Shown: piece by piece, positions 17,468 to 24,527 of the stretch
How the letters are laid out: each line of letters starts with the position of its first letter
Position numbering within the stretch: position 1 is the stretch's first letter
NCBI GenBank assembly: GCA_022241785.1
Contig: JAKOMP010000046.1
Coordinates: 1 to 46,264, forward strand
DNA from: Cyanocohniella sp. LLY
GTDB taxonomy: Bacteria; Cyanobacteriota; Cyanobacteriia; Cyanobacteriales; Nostocaceae
Length of the DNA: 46,264 nt
Reading direction: 5' to 3'
Notes under the pieces: generated by a model
What the model was told of the DNA's origin: nothing
The model's database searches: none
What the model saw: the letters and a program-made list of their open reading frames with translations, nothing else
Made by a program: the position numbers and the translations under genes

Positions 17468-19303
17468 TTAAGCTTGGGAGGATGTCAAATTAGTTTGCAT
17501 TTGGGTTTTCCAGGACTGGGCATAAAGTCCATCTAAGGCTAGCAGTTGCCCATGATTTCCCGATTCCACTATCTGACCAGCACGCATCACGTGAATAATA
17601 TCTGCCTGCATTGCCAGTGTAAACCGATGAGTAATCACAACCGCTGTGCGATCGCTTGCCAATGTGCGAAATCTCTCCAACCAATCGTGTTCTGCCCAGG
17701 GGTCCATTGCACTGGTTGGTTCATCTAAGATAATAATTTGGGCGCGGCGAAAAAATGCCCTTGCCAATGCCAAACGTTGCCATTGACCACCACTCAAATC
17801 AGTCCCTTGGGGAAACAACTTGCCCAACATGGTGTTGTAGCCTAAGGGTAATTGGGATATCTTTTCGTGAATACCGGAAGCTTTGGCAGATGTTTCAATT
17901 TCTGCTTGATTTAATGATGCAGATATGTCACCTAAGGCGATATTTTCACTTGCGGAGGTGTAGTAAGGAATGGGAGACTGAAACAAAACGGTAATTAATC
18001 GCCGCAGTTGTTGTACAGAAAACTCACGGATATCGATACCGTCTAATTGGATACTACCAGCGTCAGGGTCATAGAACCGACATAAAAGTTTAATGAGTGT
18101 ACTTTTGCCTGCACCGTTATCACCGACGATGGCCACAATTTTACCAGCAGGTAGGGTTAAGTTGAAGTTTTCCAGTACAGGTTCTTGAGTGCCGGGATAG
18201 CTGAAAGATACTTGCCGGAATTCAATCCCCTGTTGGGGTTTTGCAGGTACGGGGACAGGATTAAGTGGATCTACGATTTTAGGTTGTATCTTTAAAAACT
18301 CAAATAAATTACCAATAAACAAGCCATTACGATAAATTTGCCCCAAGTTACTTAAGACAGATTTGACTACACCTTGACCTTGTTTGAATGCTTGAAAAAA
18401 TAAGGCTAAATCACCTAAATTCAAAATTCCTAACAAGACTTGTCGTCCTATCCAGGCCAAGGCCAGACCAGAAACAATCAGTCCCAACAACCCAGCAATA
18501 AAACGTCCTATGGTTTGCTGTTTCAGTAGTTGTAGCTGTTCATTTCTGAGTTTGCAGCGTAAATTTTGGTAAGCAGATTGAAAGTAATTGCCGAAGTCAA
18601 ATAATCGCACTTCCGCAGCTGTGGCACTGTTTGTCAGTAGCAGGTCATAATACATCAACCAACGGCGATCTGTGGTGGTTTTTTGTGACCATTGATACTG
18701 GACTTTATTTAAATACAGCAGTACACAGAATGCCGGAAAAGCACTGATGGCTAACACTACAGGTAGCCAAACACCATAAGGCAGTAAAAGTGCCGCGATC
18801 GCAATTAAAGTAATACTGTTTTGTAATAGACTACCAGTACTTTCTAATAAAGCAAGCGATCGCCCACTTGCTCCCTCCCGCGCTCGTCCGAGTTGGTCAT
18901 TATACTCAGAGTATTCATACAAGCCATAATCCACCGCAACTGATTGTCTGTGAATCAAGCTACTTACATAATCTTGTACTAGTTCTGATTGGCCTGTGCG
19001 AATCCATTCCGCCGCACTGTTAACCAACTCTCCCAATAGCATAATGCCTACTAATAACCCTACTGGGATGAGAACCGTTTGGATAGTGGCTGCGGAAATA
19101 CCTGTTCCCGTGACTGCAACTAAAGCATTAACTACTCGCGGAGTCAGAGACAGACTAGCTGCTGGTAGTAATCCTTGAACTAGTAGTAATACCATCCAGG
19201 CTACAGTCCAATGGCGGGATGCTGCCCAAACCAAGCTGAGAGTTTTTAATAAGTGGGAAAATATGGTATTTGTACCGCGTAGTTTGCTAATCAAAACTTT
19301 CAC
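17468..19303 (-). CDS. Lasso-cluster ABC exporter (fused TMD-NBD)
   Basis: A 611-residue half-transporter and probable exporter of the mature lasso peptide (the D protein). Residues 1-335 form a six-helix transmembrane domain and 360-611 the ATPase. Motifs: Walker A VGDNGAGKS (393-401), Q-loop FQSP, signature LSGGQ (503-507), Walker B with catalytic Glu IILDEPTSAMDP (524-534), H-loop VITHR. No N-terminal C39 peptidase is present, in line with leader removal by a separate B2 protease. The start is GTG with GGGAGG eight bases upstream. It lies beside a truncated tnpB that separates it from the kinase gene, which raises the question of how it is transcribed. Confidence 0.85.
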   Translation of the reverse strand: MKVLISKLRGTNTIFSHLLKTLSLVWAASRHWTVAWMVLLLVQGLLPAASLSLTPRVVNALVAVTGTGISAATIQTVLIPVGLLVGIMLLGELVNSAAEWIRTGQSELVQDYVSSLIHRQSVAVDYGLYEYSEYNDQLGRAREGASGRSLALLESTGSLLQNSITLIAIAALLLPYGVWLPVVLAISAFPAFCVLLYLNKVQYQWSQKTTTDRRWLMYYDLLLTNSATAAEVRLFDFGNYFQSAYQNLRCKLRNEQLQLLKQQTIGRFIAGLLGLIVSGLALAWIGRQVLLGILNLGDLALFFQAFKQGQGVVKSVLSNLGQIYRNGLFIGNLFEFLKIQPKIVDPLNPVPVPAKPQQGIEFRQVSFSYPGTQEPVLENFNLTLPAGKIVAIVGDNGAGKSTLIKLLCRFYDPDAGSIQLDGIDIREFSVQQLRRLITVLFQSPIPYYTSASENIALGDISASLNQAEIETSAKASGIHEKISQLPLGYNTMLGKLFPQGTDLSGGQWQRLALARAFFRRAQIIILDEPTSAMDPWAEHDWLERFRTLASDRTAVVITHRFTLAMQADIIHVMRAGQIVESGNHGQLLALDGLYAQSWKTQMQTNLTSSQA

Positions 19304-19353
19304 CTAAAACCTCCCGGTAGTGTCGAAGCCGCGCACTCAGAGCTTGCGCCAGA

Positions 19354-20346
19354 GTGGGAGCAAATCGTAAAACTGCCAAGCAAAAGAACAAGCCAGTCAA
19401 AATCTTTAAACCAACTAGCGCCGACTACGACGCTAGGATTTTTGCTTTTAGAGAGAAAGACGGGACTGTTAGCCTTACTCTGTCCGAAGGCAGGGAGCAT
19501 ATCAAGCTGGATGCGGGCAACTACCAGCGAGGCAAACTCAAAGGGAGTAAACCAACATCGGCGCAGTTGTGTAAGCACAGGGATGGTTCCTACTATATTC
19601 ATATTCAAATTAAAGATGAGGCTCCAGAACCACTCAAACCGACTAACGTTATTGGCGTGGATTTTGGGAGACGGGACATTGCCGTAACCAGTAACTCTGA
19701 CAAGTGGGACGGCAAGCAAATAACAGAGGTTCGGGATAGATACGCCAAAACTAGAGCATCTCTCCAGCAAAAAGCCCCGAAAGGCACAAGGTCTACTCGC
19801 CGTAGGGCAAGGCAGATTTTGCAACGGCTGTCGGGGCGTGAGAGAAGATTTCAACAATGGCTCAACCATCAAATCAGCTACCGTATTATTCAACTCGCCC
19901 TGGCAACAAATGCGATTGTTGCTATTGAAAATTTGACCGGGATTAGGGAACGGACCAACCAGCAACCGAGAAACAAGGTTGAGCGTAGGCGGTCTAATTT
20001 TTGGTCGTTTTATCAACTGCGTTCCTTCCTTGAGTACAAAGGTATTAAGGAAGGAGTTGAGGTAATCGCAGTGCCACCAGCGTATACTAGCCAAACCTGC
20101 CATCAATGTTTGCACATTGGGCTGAGGGCGGATAAACGTTTTAAATGTGGTAATTGTGGCTGGCATGGCGATGCTGATTTGAATGGGGCAAAAATGATTT
20201 CTTTATTGGGGCAGTCTGTAAGCCTGCCTGGAGGTTCGGGTTATTTGTGTTGTGAAACGCCACTTGCTACAACCGGGGGAACCCCGGCAACGCAGTGGCT
20301 CCTCAGCATAGATAGCTCAGGGCTACTGAAAGCCCCGTGTCTTTAG
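19354..20346 (+). CDS. tnpB: TnpB RNA-guided nuclease, N-terminally truncated
   Basis: A 330-residue TnpB from GTG (up to 341 if the open frame is read from 19321). Full IS1341-type TnpB proteins are about 400 residues, so about 60 N-terminal residues are missing. The RuvC residues remain: Asp103 (GVDFGRRDIAV), Glu192 (AIENLTGI) and Asp275 (DADLNGAK). The zinc ribbon is intact (CHQC at 249-252, CGNC at 265-268). The PAKQKNKPV-like N-terminal segment of the family is present as RKTAKQKNKPVKIF. TnpB family members act as omega-RNA-guided DNA nucleases; loss of the N-terminal wedge domain makes this copy probably inactive. It is antisense to the lasso genes. Confidence 0.85.
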   Translation: MGANRKTAKQKNKPVKIFKPTSADYDARIFAFREKDGTVSLTLSEGREHIKLDAGNYQRGKLKGSKPTSAQLCKHRDGSYYIHIQIKDEAPEPLKPTNVIGVDFGRRDIAVTSNSDKWDGKQITEVRDRYAKTRASLQQKAPKGTRSTRRRARQILQRLSGRERRFQQWLNHQISYRIIQLALATNAIVAIENLTGIRERTNQQPRNKVERRRSNFWSFYQLRSFLEYKGIKEGVEVIAVPPAYTSQTCHQCLHIGLRADKRFKCGNCGWHGDADLNGAKMISLLGQSVSLPGGSGYLCCETPLATTGGTPATQWLLSIDSSGLLKAPCL

Positions 20347-20353
20347 ACCGGGG
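20333..20353 (+). ncRNA. Right-end hairpin / probable omega-RNA 3' part of the tnpB element
   Basis: The sequence CCCCG-T-GTC-TTTA-GAC-CGGGG forms a stem with one bulge, overlapping the last codons and stop of tnpB. In IS605-type elements the omega RNA derives from the 3' end of tnpB and the right end, and cyanobacterial copies typically carry this GC stem. Transcription is not shown here. Confidence 0.45.
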
Positions 20354-20378
20354 AAGCTTACAACCTATCAAATTTAAT

Positions 20379-21269
20379 CTATACAGTAGTGAGATTATCT
20401 ACACTTGCAGCGGCTAGGTCTTCTTCAACTAGCTTGACAAGTTCGGGTAAATCTGCCAAAGAAGGCTTGCGAATGAAGTGACAAAAGCCAACATTTTTCA
20501 CCAGCTCAGTACAAAGTCGCAGATGGGAAGCTTGAAATTCGGGATCTGTAATTAAGGTAATGGCACGTGTATGACGTATTAATTCCACAAAGGCTTGTTG
20601 CGGTTGAATTTGAGTAATTTCGTGGCGTTCTCCTTTACCCAGCACATAAATTTTCTGGAGTGGTAGGGGGGTTTGTTGAAAACCCTGAGAGACTTTGTAA
20701 GACAATTTGGGCCCATTGGGGAAAATTGGCGACAAGCTGTTAATATCTTCGCCTAGAGAGGTAGCGGCTTCTGGCCACAGCTTAAATTGAGGATATGCCG
20801 GAAATACCAAAGGTTGCCCTATACCAATTTGAATAGGCATGACATCATCAGTTAAGACATCATAGCCTTTGGTGTGAAAGGCTGTAGCCAAAGTTGACTT
20901 ACCCCAACCTGAACCACCCATAAATGCTACAGCTTGGTTGTTAATTCTTACAGCGCTAGCGTGGAGAACTAACAGTCCTCGCTGCCGTAATAAAACACAT
21001 AAGATTGGCCCCAGTAGTATGGTACGTAATAAACTCTCGTCTACTCCTGGTATGGGATCAATTACTATTTCTTGACCTTGATAAATTAAAAATCTACCAA
21101 CTTCTGCTACTGTGCCTTGGAAATTGTTACCCAGATCACATTCCTTGGCAGTGGTATCATCTAATTTCCCTAACCGCACAATCACATCTGGCTTACCTGC
21201 GCTTTCTATTAATTCAGGTAATGGTATTTCTGAAGCAATGTATAGGTTAAAGGCTTTATAAAATTTCAT
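20379..21269 (-). CDS. HPr-kinase-like lasso-peptide kinase
   Basis: A 296-residue protein with an HprK-type P-loop, FMGGSGWGKSTLA (116-128), a preceding LHASAV (102-107) with the likely catalytic His103, and a following LTDDVMPIQ (139-147) giving Asp141/Asp142. This layout matches the kinases of paeninodin-type lasso clusters, which phosphorylate the precursor on its C-terminal Ser. The Ser/Thr target here is unclear because the adjacent precursor ends in Arg. True HPr kinases have an extra N-terminal domain and a PTS context, neither of which is seen. It lies 500 bases after the precursor gene, beyond a strong hairpin, and has a TATAAT box 19 bases before its ATG but no clear ribosome site. 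Confidence 0.82.
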   Translation of the reverse strand: MKFYKAFNLYIASEIPLPELIESAGKPDVIVRLGKLDDTTAKECDLGNNFQGTVAEVGRFLIYQGQEIVIDPIPGVDESLLRTILLGPILCVLLRQRGLLVLHASAVRINNQAVAFMGGSGWGKSTLATAFHTKGYDVLTDDVMPIQIGIGQPLVFPAYPQFKLWPEAATSLGEDINSLSPIFPNGPKLSYKVSQGFQQTPLPLQKIYVLGKGERHEITQIQPQQAFVELIRHTRAITLITDPEFQASHLRLCTELVKNVGFCHFIRKPSLADLPELVKLVEEDLAAASVDNLTTV

Positions 21270-21287
21270 ATTTTCAATTTAGTTTAT

Positions 21288-21293
21288 ATTATA
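21288..21293 (-). promoter_or_regulatory. Putative -10 box of the kinase gene
   Basis: A perfect TATAAT on the minus strand ends 18 bases before the kinase ATG. No good -35 is spaced 17 bases away (TTGCAT is 14 bases upstream), so an activator or a short leader would be needed. Its position after a hairpin supports a separate transcript for the kinase. Confidence 0.35.
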
Positions 21294-21320
21294 GTCTGGT
21301 TTGAATTATGCAATTATTTG

Positions 21321-21333
21321 CGTAGCTAGGGAG
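21321..21333 (-). promoter_or_regulatory. 13-bp motif shared with the nucleotidyltransferase upstream region
   Basis: CTCCCTAGCTACG on the minus strand, 28 bases upstream of the TATAAT box of the kinase gene and identical to 16831-16843. See the finding on the shared motif; the regulatory role is inferred. Confidence 0.4.
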
Positions 21334-21547
21334 CAGAAATTTTTTTGTGTTGTACTGATGTTTTTTAAATAATTAAATCAAGAACCCTATAAACTTCGTC
21401 CATCATGAAAATTGGAGTTTTTGTCATTGCGACGCCAGGAAGCAATCTCAGAATATTGACTACAAACTACAGTTCTCAAAGTAGACAATGTTTAGATGTC
21501 AAATATTACATGATTACATATATTTAATTAAGGTTGGCTGAAAATAC

Positions 21548-21606
21548 TTTTAAAGTATCGCTTTAATGATGACAATATAAATGGCTGTTACCTATCGTCT
21601 AGTTTA
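21548..21606 (-). repeat. Decayed second copy of the precursor 3' flank
   Basis: Read on the minus strand, this stretch repeats the order of elements just after the precursor stop (21707-21773): TAACAGC, then TTG-CATCAT, then CGATACT followed by T/A-rich DNA and GTATT. The similarity extends weakly into the last precursor codons (CTAGACGATAGG against CCTAGATAG). It looks like an old tandem duplication that has lost most of its coding part. Confidence 0.45.
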
Positions 21607-21635
21607 AATGATTTAATTATTAGACAAACTATTTG

Positions 21636-21667
21636 AGGTTGGGTTTAAAATATATTTAACCCAACCT
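21636..21667. terminator. Strong stem-loop between precursor and kinase genes
   Basis: AGGTTGGGTT pairs perfectly with AACCCAACCT across a 12-base A+T loop. On the plus strand a TTTTATTT run follows. On the minus strand, which is the one transcribed here, the 3' flank is CAAATAG, so there is no classic T-run. It lies 103 bases past the precursor stop and could end or attenuate the transcript, or protect the precursor mRNA 3' end. Confidence 0.6.
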
Positions 21668-21769
21668 TTTATTTGAGCATTTTCTTCTGTTCAATTGCTA
21701 CAGAGACAGAATACAAAAATAGTATCGATCTGATGATGGCAATTTACTGAGAAGATGGATTGCTGTTAT

Positions 21770-21940
21770 CTATCTAGGTCTGTTGATGGGTACTACTTCT
21801 CCATCAATTGAACCTGTACCGTTAAAGGTACTACCATTGAAGAAAATGGTATCGGTCTGACTAGAAGCACCGAAGCCCTGTGTGATAGCTTCAACATTAC
21901 CGTAGTTAGACCTTTTTGGTGCGTTGTATTGCTTTTTCAT
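21770..21940 (-). CDS. Lasso-peptide precursor (A)
   Basis: A 56-residue precursor. The start was put at the ATG of MKKQYNAPK because GAGGA lies eight bases upstream; a Met ten codons earlier lacks a site. The leader (1-21) fits the lasso pattern Y-x2-P ... G ... T-x: Tyr5, Pro8, Gly14 and Thr20 at position -2. The core then begins GFGASSQTD, placing Gly1 and Asp9 correctly for an isopeptide-closed nine-residue ring. The predicted core is 35 residues, longer than most known lasso peptides, and ends INRPR. The tail is Gly/Asn/Thr-rich with bulky Phe12, Phe13 and Phe18 as candidate plugs. The cut site is inferred from the leader rule. Confidence 0.85.
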   Translation of the reverse strand: MKKQYNAPKRSNYGNVEAITQGFGASSQTDTIFFNGSTFNGTGSIDGEVVPINRPR

Positions 21941-21970
21941 GATTGATATCCTCAATTGTTGGTTTTGCAA

Positions 21971-22053
21971 TGGACTTAGTTGTAATTTGAGCTAACGCTC
22001 GCGGAACTTGGACTTACGGTTTGTATTCACCTGCCAAGAAATTGGACTTACGG
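21971..22053. repeat. Three TGGACTTA repeats upstream of the precursor
   Basis: TTGGACTTACGG occurs at 22008-22019 and 22042-22053, and a shorter TGGACTTA at 21971-21978. The copies lie in the 107-base gap between cyclase and precursor genes, the last overlapping the cyclase stop. Spacings are 38 and 34 bases. They could be a binding array or repeat-mediated slippage; no function is proven. Confidence 0.45.
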
Positions 22054-24081
22054 CTGCACTTGCTTGTAATCAAGCCACAAAGCTAAAATTACCGCCTGCC
22101 AAACGGCCATAGTATCTCCTTTTTGAACTTGGTTTTCGGTTGATAAAAGTCTTTGATAAGCTGCTTGTAGGAAATCTATATCTACGTATTTTTCCATATT
22201 TCCTAGTTTATGAGTCATTACTTCTGATAAGATTTCGCGGTTACGGTTGAGCAGTCCATCGTTAAAATTTGGCGTCATATCTGCTTTTCCGCCACGCCAT
22301 TGAATTTTTTCCGGCAGTATGCCTGCTAAAGCCCTTCGCATGACTACTCTTCCCCATCCTTGATCTAACTTTTGCTCAGAAGGCAAGGCTAGGCAAAATT
22401 CTACTAATCGTTTATCCATAAATGGATGACGAGCTTCTAAAGAAAACATGGCTGCATATTGATCCGCCTGCTCAAAAGTGTAAGCTAATATACCTTGTGT
22501 GAGATTACGCCAATGTTCTTCTCTTACAGTTAAGGGTGGTTGAGGATCAGCATTAAACTTGTAAATTCGTTCCTCTAAGTGAATATCCTCAGCAAATTTA
22601 CTGTTAACAAGGGGTGCTTGAGATCCAACAGACATAGAAGTTAGCTGTTTTCTCCGTAGTCTCCACCATAGTCGTCGCATTGATTGAGGAATTAAAGGTT
22701 TCAAGCCAAACTTAATAATTAATAGTTGGCGAGAAATCCCAAAATGTTGGTGAATTAGTTGCACAGCTTGAGCAAATGCTATCCACCGCAACTGCTTAAC
22801 TAAATCCTGGAGATAAGGCAAACCATAGTTTTGCAATACACCCAGTGGGGGGAGGTTAAAGTGGGCGGAAACAGTTTTTAATTCTGATATTAATATTTGC
22901 CATTTACCTTGGCGTGCTAGTTCGGTAAGTCTAGCGGAACCGTGGCAGACTACAGTGTCACCATCAAATCCGTCAAGGCAAATTCTAATTCCTAGTTCCT
23001 TGGCAACACGGTTTAAGTTCCAAGGGTAAAAGTGACTAGGGCCTAATAAAGCTTCGTCTTCATACTGAAATATACTATCTAAGTTCGATAAAGGATTACA
23101 CTGATCACCGTGAATATAGTGAGGAATTAAACCTCCTTGTTCCAACACTGCATTGATGAATGGACGCTCGTCACACTCGGTAATTTCATCAAAAATATTG
23201 GATATAGTGTGTAATTCTTGAGGTTTTGCGGCTTGGTGAAGTAAATGCCGAGCTACACAAGTAATAGCCGAAGAATCTAATCCACCGCTCAAATGGCTGG
23301 CGATCGCAAAAGCACTACGTAAACGACAGCGTACTGCTTCGGTAAAAATATTTTTAAATTCTTTAGCATACTCTTCGTTAGAAGATAACCGTAATTCCCG
23401 CTGTTTGTCAAGTTGCCAATATGGCCAAATTCTCATTACAGATTGGTTGATGACCATACTATGAGCCGGGGGCAGTCGCAGAATATCTTGGTAAGTGGTG
23501 ATGACTTGATCTTCCATCATCAATGCCAAATAATCGGCAATTCTCACCTCGTTGAGTCGGCGTGGTATTTGTGGTATGCCGAAGATGGCTTTAATTTCTG
23601 AAGCCAACACAAACATTGTGCCTGGTTGGTAAAAGTAATAGAACGGTTTTACCCCCAAGTGATCCCGCGCACAAAAAAGAGATTGTTTGTTTTGATCCCA
23701 AATGGCAAAGGCGAAATCCCCTAAAAGATGTTCTGGGCAAGATTCGCCCCACCTTTGATAGGCAGCTAATATAAATTCACTATCTGTTATTTTTTCTATG
23801 GGACGGTCAGGTAATTCCAAGACCGACATCAGTTCATCCCGATTATCTATTCTGGCATCCGCAGTAATTACCAGTTTTGCTGCTTGATTAACTAAAGGCA
23901 GTTTCTCTATTAAAGATTCGGGGGTTGTCCATAACATTCTATGCCCCAAACCAACAGAATCTTCAATCCAGGTATCTACACCATCAGGGCCACGGTGGGC
24001 GATAATATCAACCATTCGTTGGAGATGTTGAGGATCTACCGCACGATTGTTGAGATATTGCACACCCACAATCCCGCTCAT
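22048..24081 (-). CDS. Lasso-peptide cyclase, asparagine-synthetase-like (C)
   Basis: A 677-residue AsnB homologue expected to adenylate the core Asp9 side chain with ATP and close the ring with Gly1. Residues 1-210 resemble a class II glutaminase domain (AHRGPDG 29-35, LGHRML), but the catalytic Cys2 is Ser (MSGIVGV), so ammonia from glutamine cannot be made. That is expected for a macrocyclase. The synthetase domain has the PP-loop SHLSGGLDSSA (262-272), DGFDGD and the late LEARHPFMDKRLVEF. GGAAGGAG lies seven bases before the ATG, which overlaps the B2 stop as ATGA, showing translational coupling. The precursor follows after 107 bases. Confidence 0.9.
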   Translation of the reverse strand: MSGIVGVQYLNNRAVDPQHLQRMVDIIAHRGPDGVDTWIEDSVGLGHRMLWTTPESLIEKLPLVNQAAKLVITADARIDNRDELMSVLELPDRPIEKITDSEFILAAYQRWGESCPEHLLGDFAFAIWDQNKQSLFCARDHLGVKPFYYFYQPGTMFVLASEIKAIFGIPQIPRRLNEVRIADYLALMMEDQVITTYQDILRLPPAHSMVINQSVMRIWPYWQLDKQRELRLSSNEEYAKEFKNIFTEAVRCRLRSAFAIASHLSGGLDSSAITCVARHLLHQAAKPQELHTISNIFDEITECDERPFINAVLEQGGLIPHYIHGDQCNPLSNLDSIFQYEDEALLGPSHFYPWNLNRVAKELGIRICLDGFDGDTVVCHGSARLTELARQGKWQILISELKTVSAHFNLPPLGVLQNYGLPYLQDLVKQLRWIAFAQAVQLIHQHFGISRQLLIIKFGLKPLIPQSMRRLWWRLRRKQLTSMSVGSQAPLVNSKFAEDIHLEERIYKFNADPQPPLTVREEHWRNLTQGILAYTFEQADQYAAMFSLEARHPFMDKRLVEFCLALPSEQKLDQGWGRVVMRRALAGILPEKIQWRGGKADMTPNFNDGLLNRNREILSEVMTHKLGNMEKYVDIDFLQAAYQRLLSTENQVQKGDTMAVWQAVILALWLDYKQVQP

Positions 24082-24527
24082 AATTTCACTCCTTCCAGAG
24101 ATGGTAGGGGCATATAGCGGGAAAGGTCTGGGATATTACCTATAATTACCAGTCCTTGAGATTCAATCCAAGCATGAGCTTCTAACTTGCCTGTTTCTGC
24201 CTTAGCGACGCCTAGGCGCAATTCCCCAGAGTGTCCATAGCGACGCATCAGTACTTGAGTAGTCAAGGCACGTGCGAGACATTTAGCACCGGGGACATAA
24301 TGCGTCACTTTATTGACAGCCCAAACAATTTTGCCCACAGACACTTGGTTGGTACTGGGCAATGGTAATGGTTCACGGGAGTGACTAATTTTAGTGAGGA
24401 GTTTCAGTAATTGATTAAACTGGATTAACACCAGTCCTAGCCTGATGGCTGCCAGTAAAAAGAAGGTGACGATTAAAAAATTGCGATCGCCTGCACTTAA
24501 GCGCAGAAACTTACGCAGTCGTTTCAT
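24078..24527 (-). CDS. Lasso-peptide leader protease, transglutaminase-like (B2)
   Basis: A 149-residue protein of the lasso B2 family (Transglut_core3, PF13471). A hydrophobic N-terminal segment (17-36) may attach it to the membrane. The Cys protease core follows: Cys83 in GAKCLARAL, His118 in EAHAWIE, and a third acidic residue, probably Asp134 of GNIPDLSRY. It should cut the leader after Gln21 of the precursor once B1 delivers it. GAGG lies six bases before the ATG. It overlaps B1 by 17 bases and the cyclase by 4, so the three are translated as a unit. Confidence 0.87.
   Translation of the reverse strand: MKRLRKFLRLSAGDRNFLIVTFFLLAAIRLGLVLIQFNQLLKLLTKISHSREPLPLPSTNQVSVGKIVWAVNKVTHYVPGAKCLARALTTQVLMRRYGHSGELRLGVAKAETGKLEAHAWIESQGLVIIGNIPDLSRYMPLPSLEGVKL

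Larger units (their letters stand above)
19318..20358 (+). mobile_element. Remnant of an IS200/IS605-superfamily (IS1341-type) element
   Basis: The element consists of a tnpB gene only; no Tyr-transposase tnpA is adjacent. Its right end is visible as the GC-rich stem after the tnpB stop. The left end has been lost: the tnpB frame opens only at 19321, directly after an in-frame stop and about 18 bases from the exporter start codon. It is inserted antisense to the lasso operon, between the kinase and exporter genes. IS605-type elements make no target duplication, so exact borders cannot be confirmed. Confidence 0.65.

Noticed and set aside
19300-20166. A 288-codon open frame on the minus strand opposite tnpB
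   Set aside because: It is fully antisense to a clear TnpB with RuvC and zinc-ribbon motifs, and its translation shows no family features.
19354-20346. A Cas12-like CRISPR effector
   Set aside because: Size, zinc ribbon and right-end hairpin fit TnpB, and no CRISPR array or cas genes are in the window.
20379-21269. True HPr kinase/phosphorylase of carbon regulation
   Set aside because: It lacks the HprK N-terminal domain and lies in a lasso cluster with no PTS genes.
22048-24081. Housekeeping asparagine synthetase
   Set aside because: Catalytic Cys2 is Ser and the gene is fused by overlap to lasso B1 and B2 genes.
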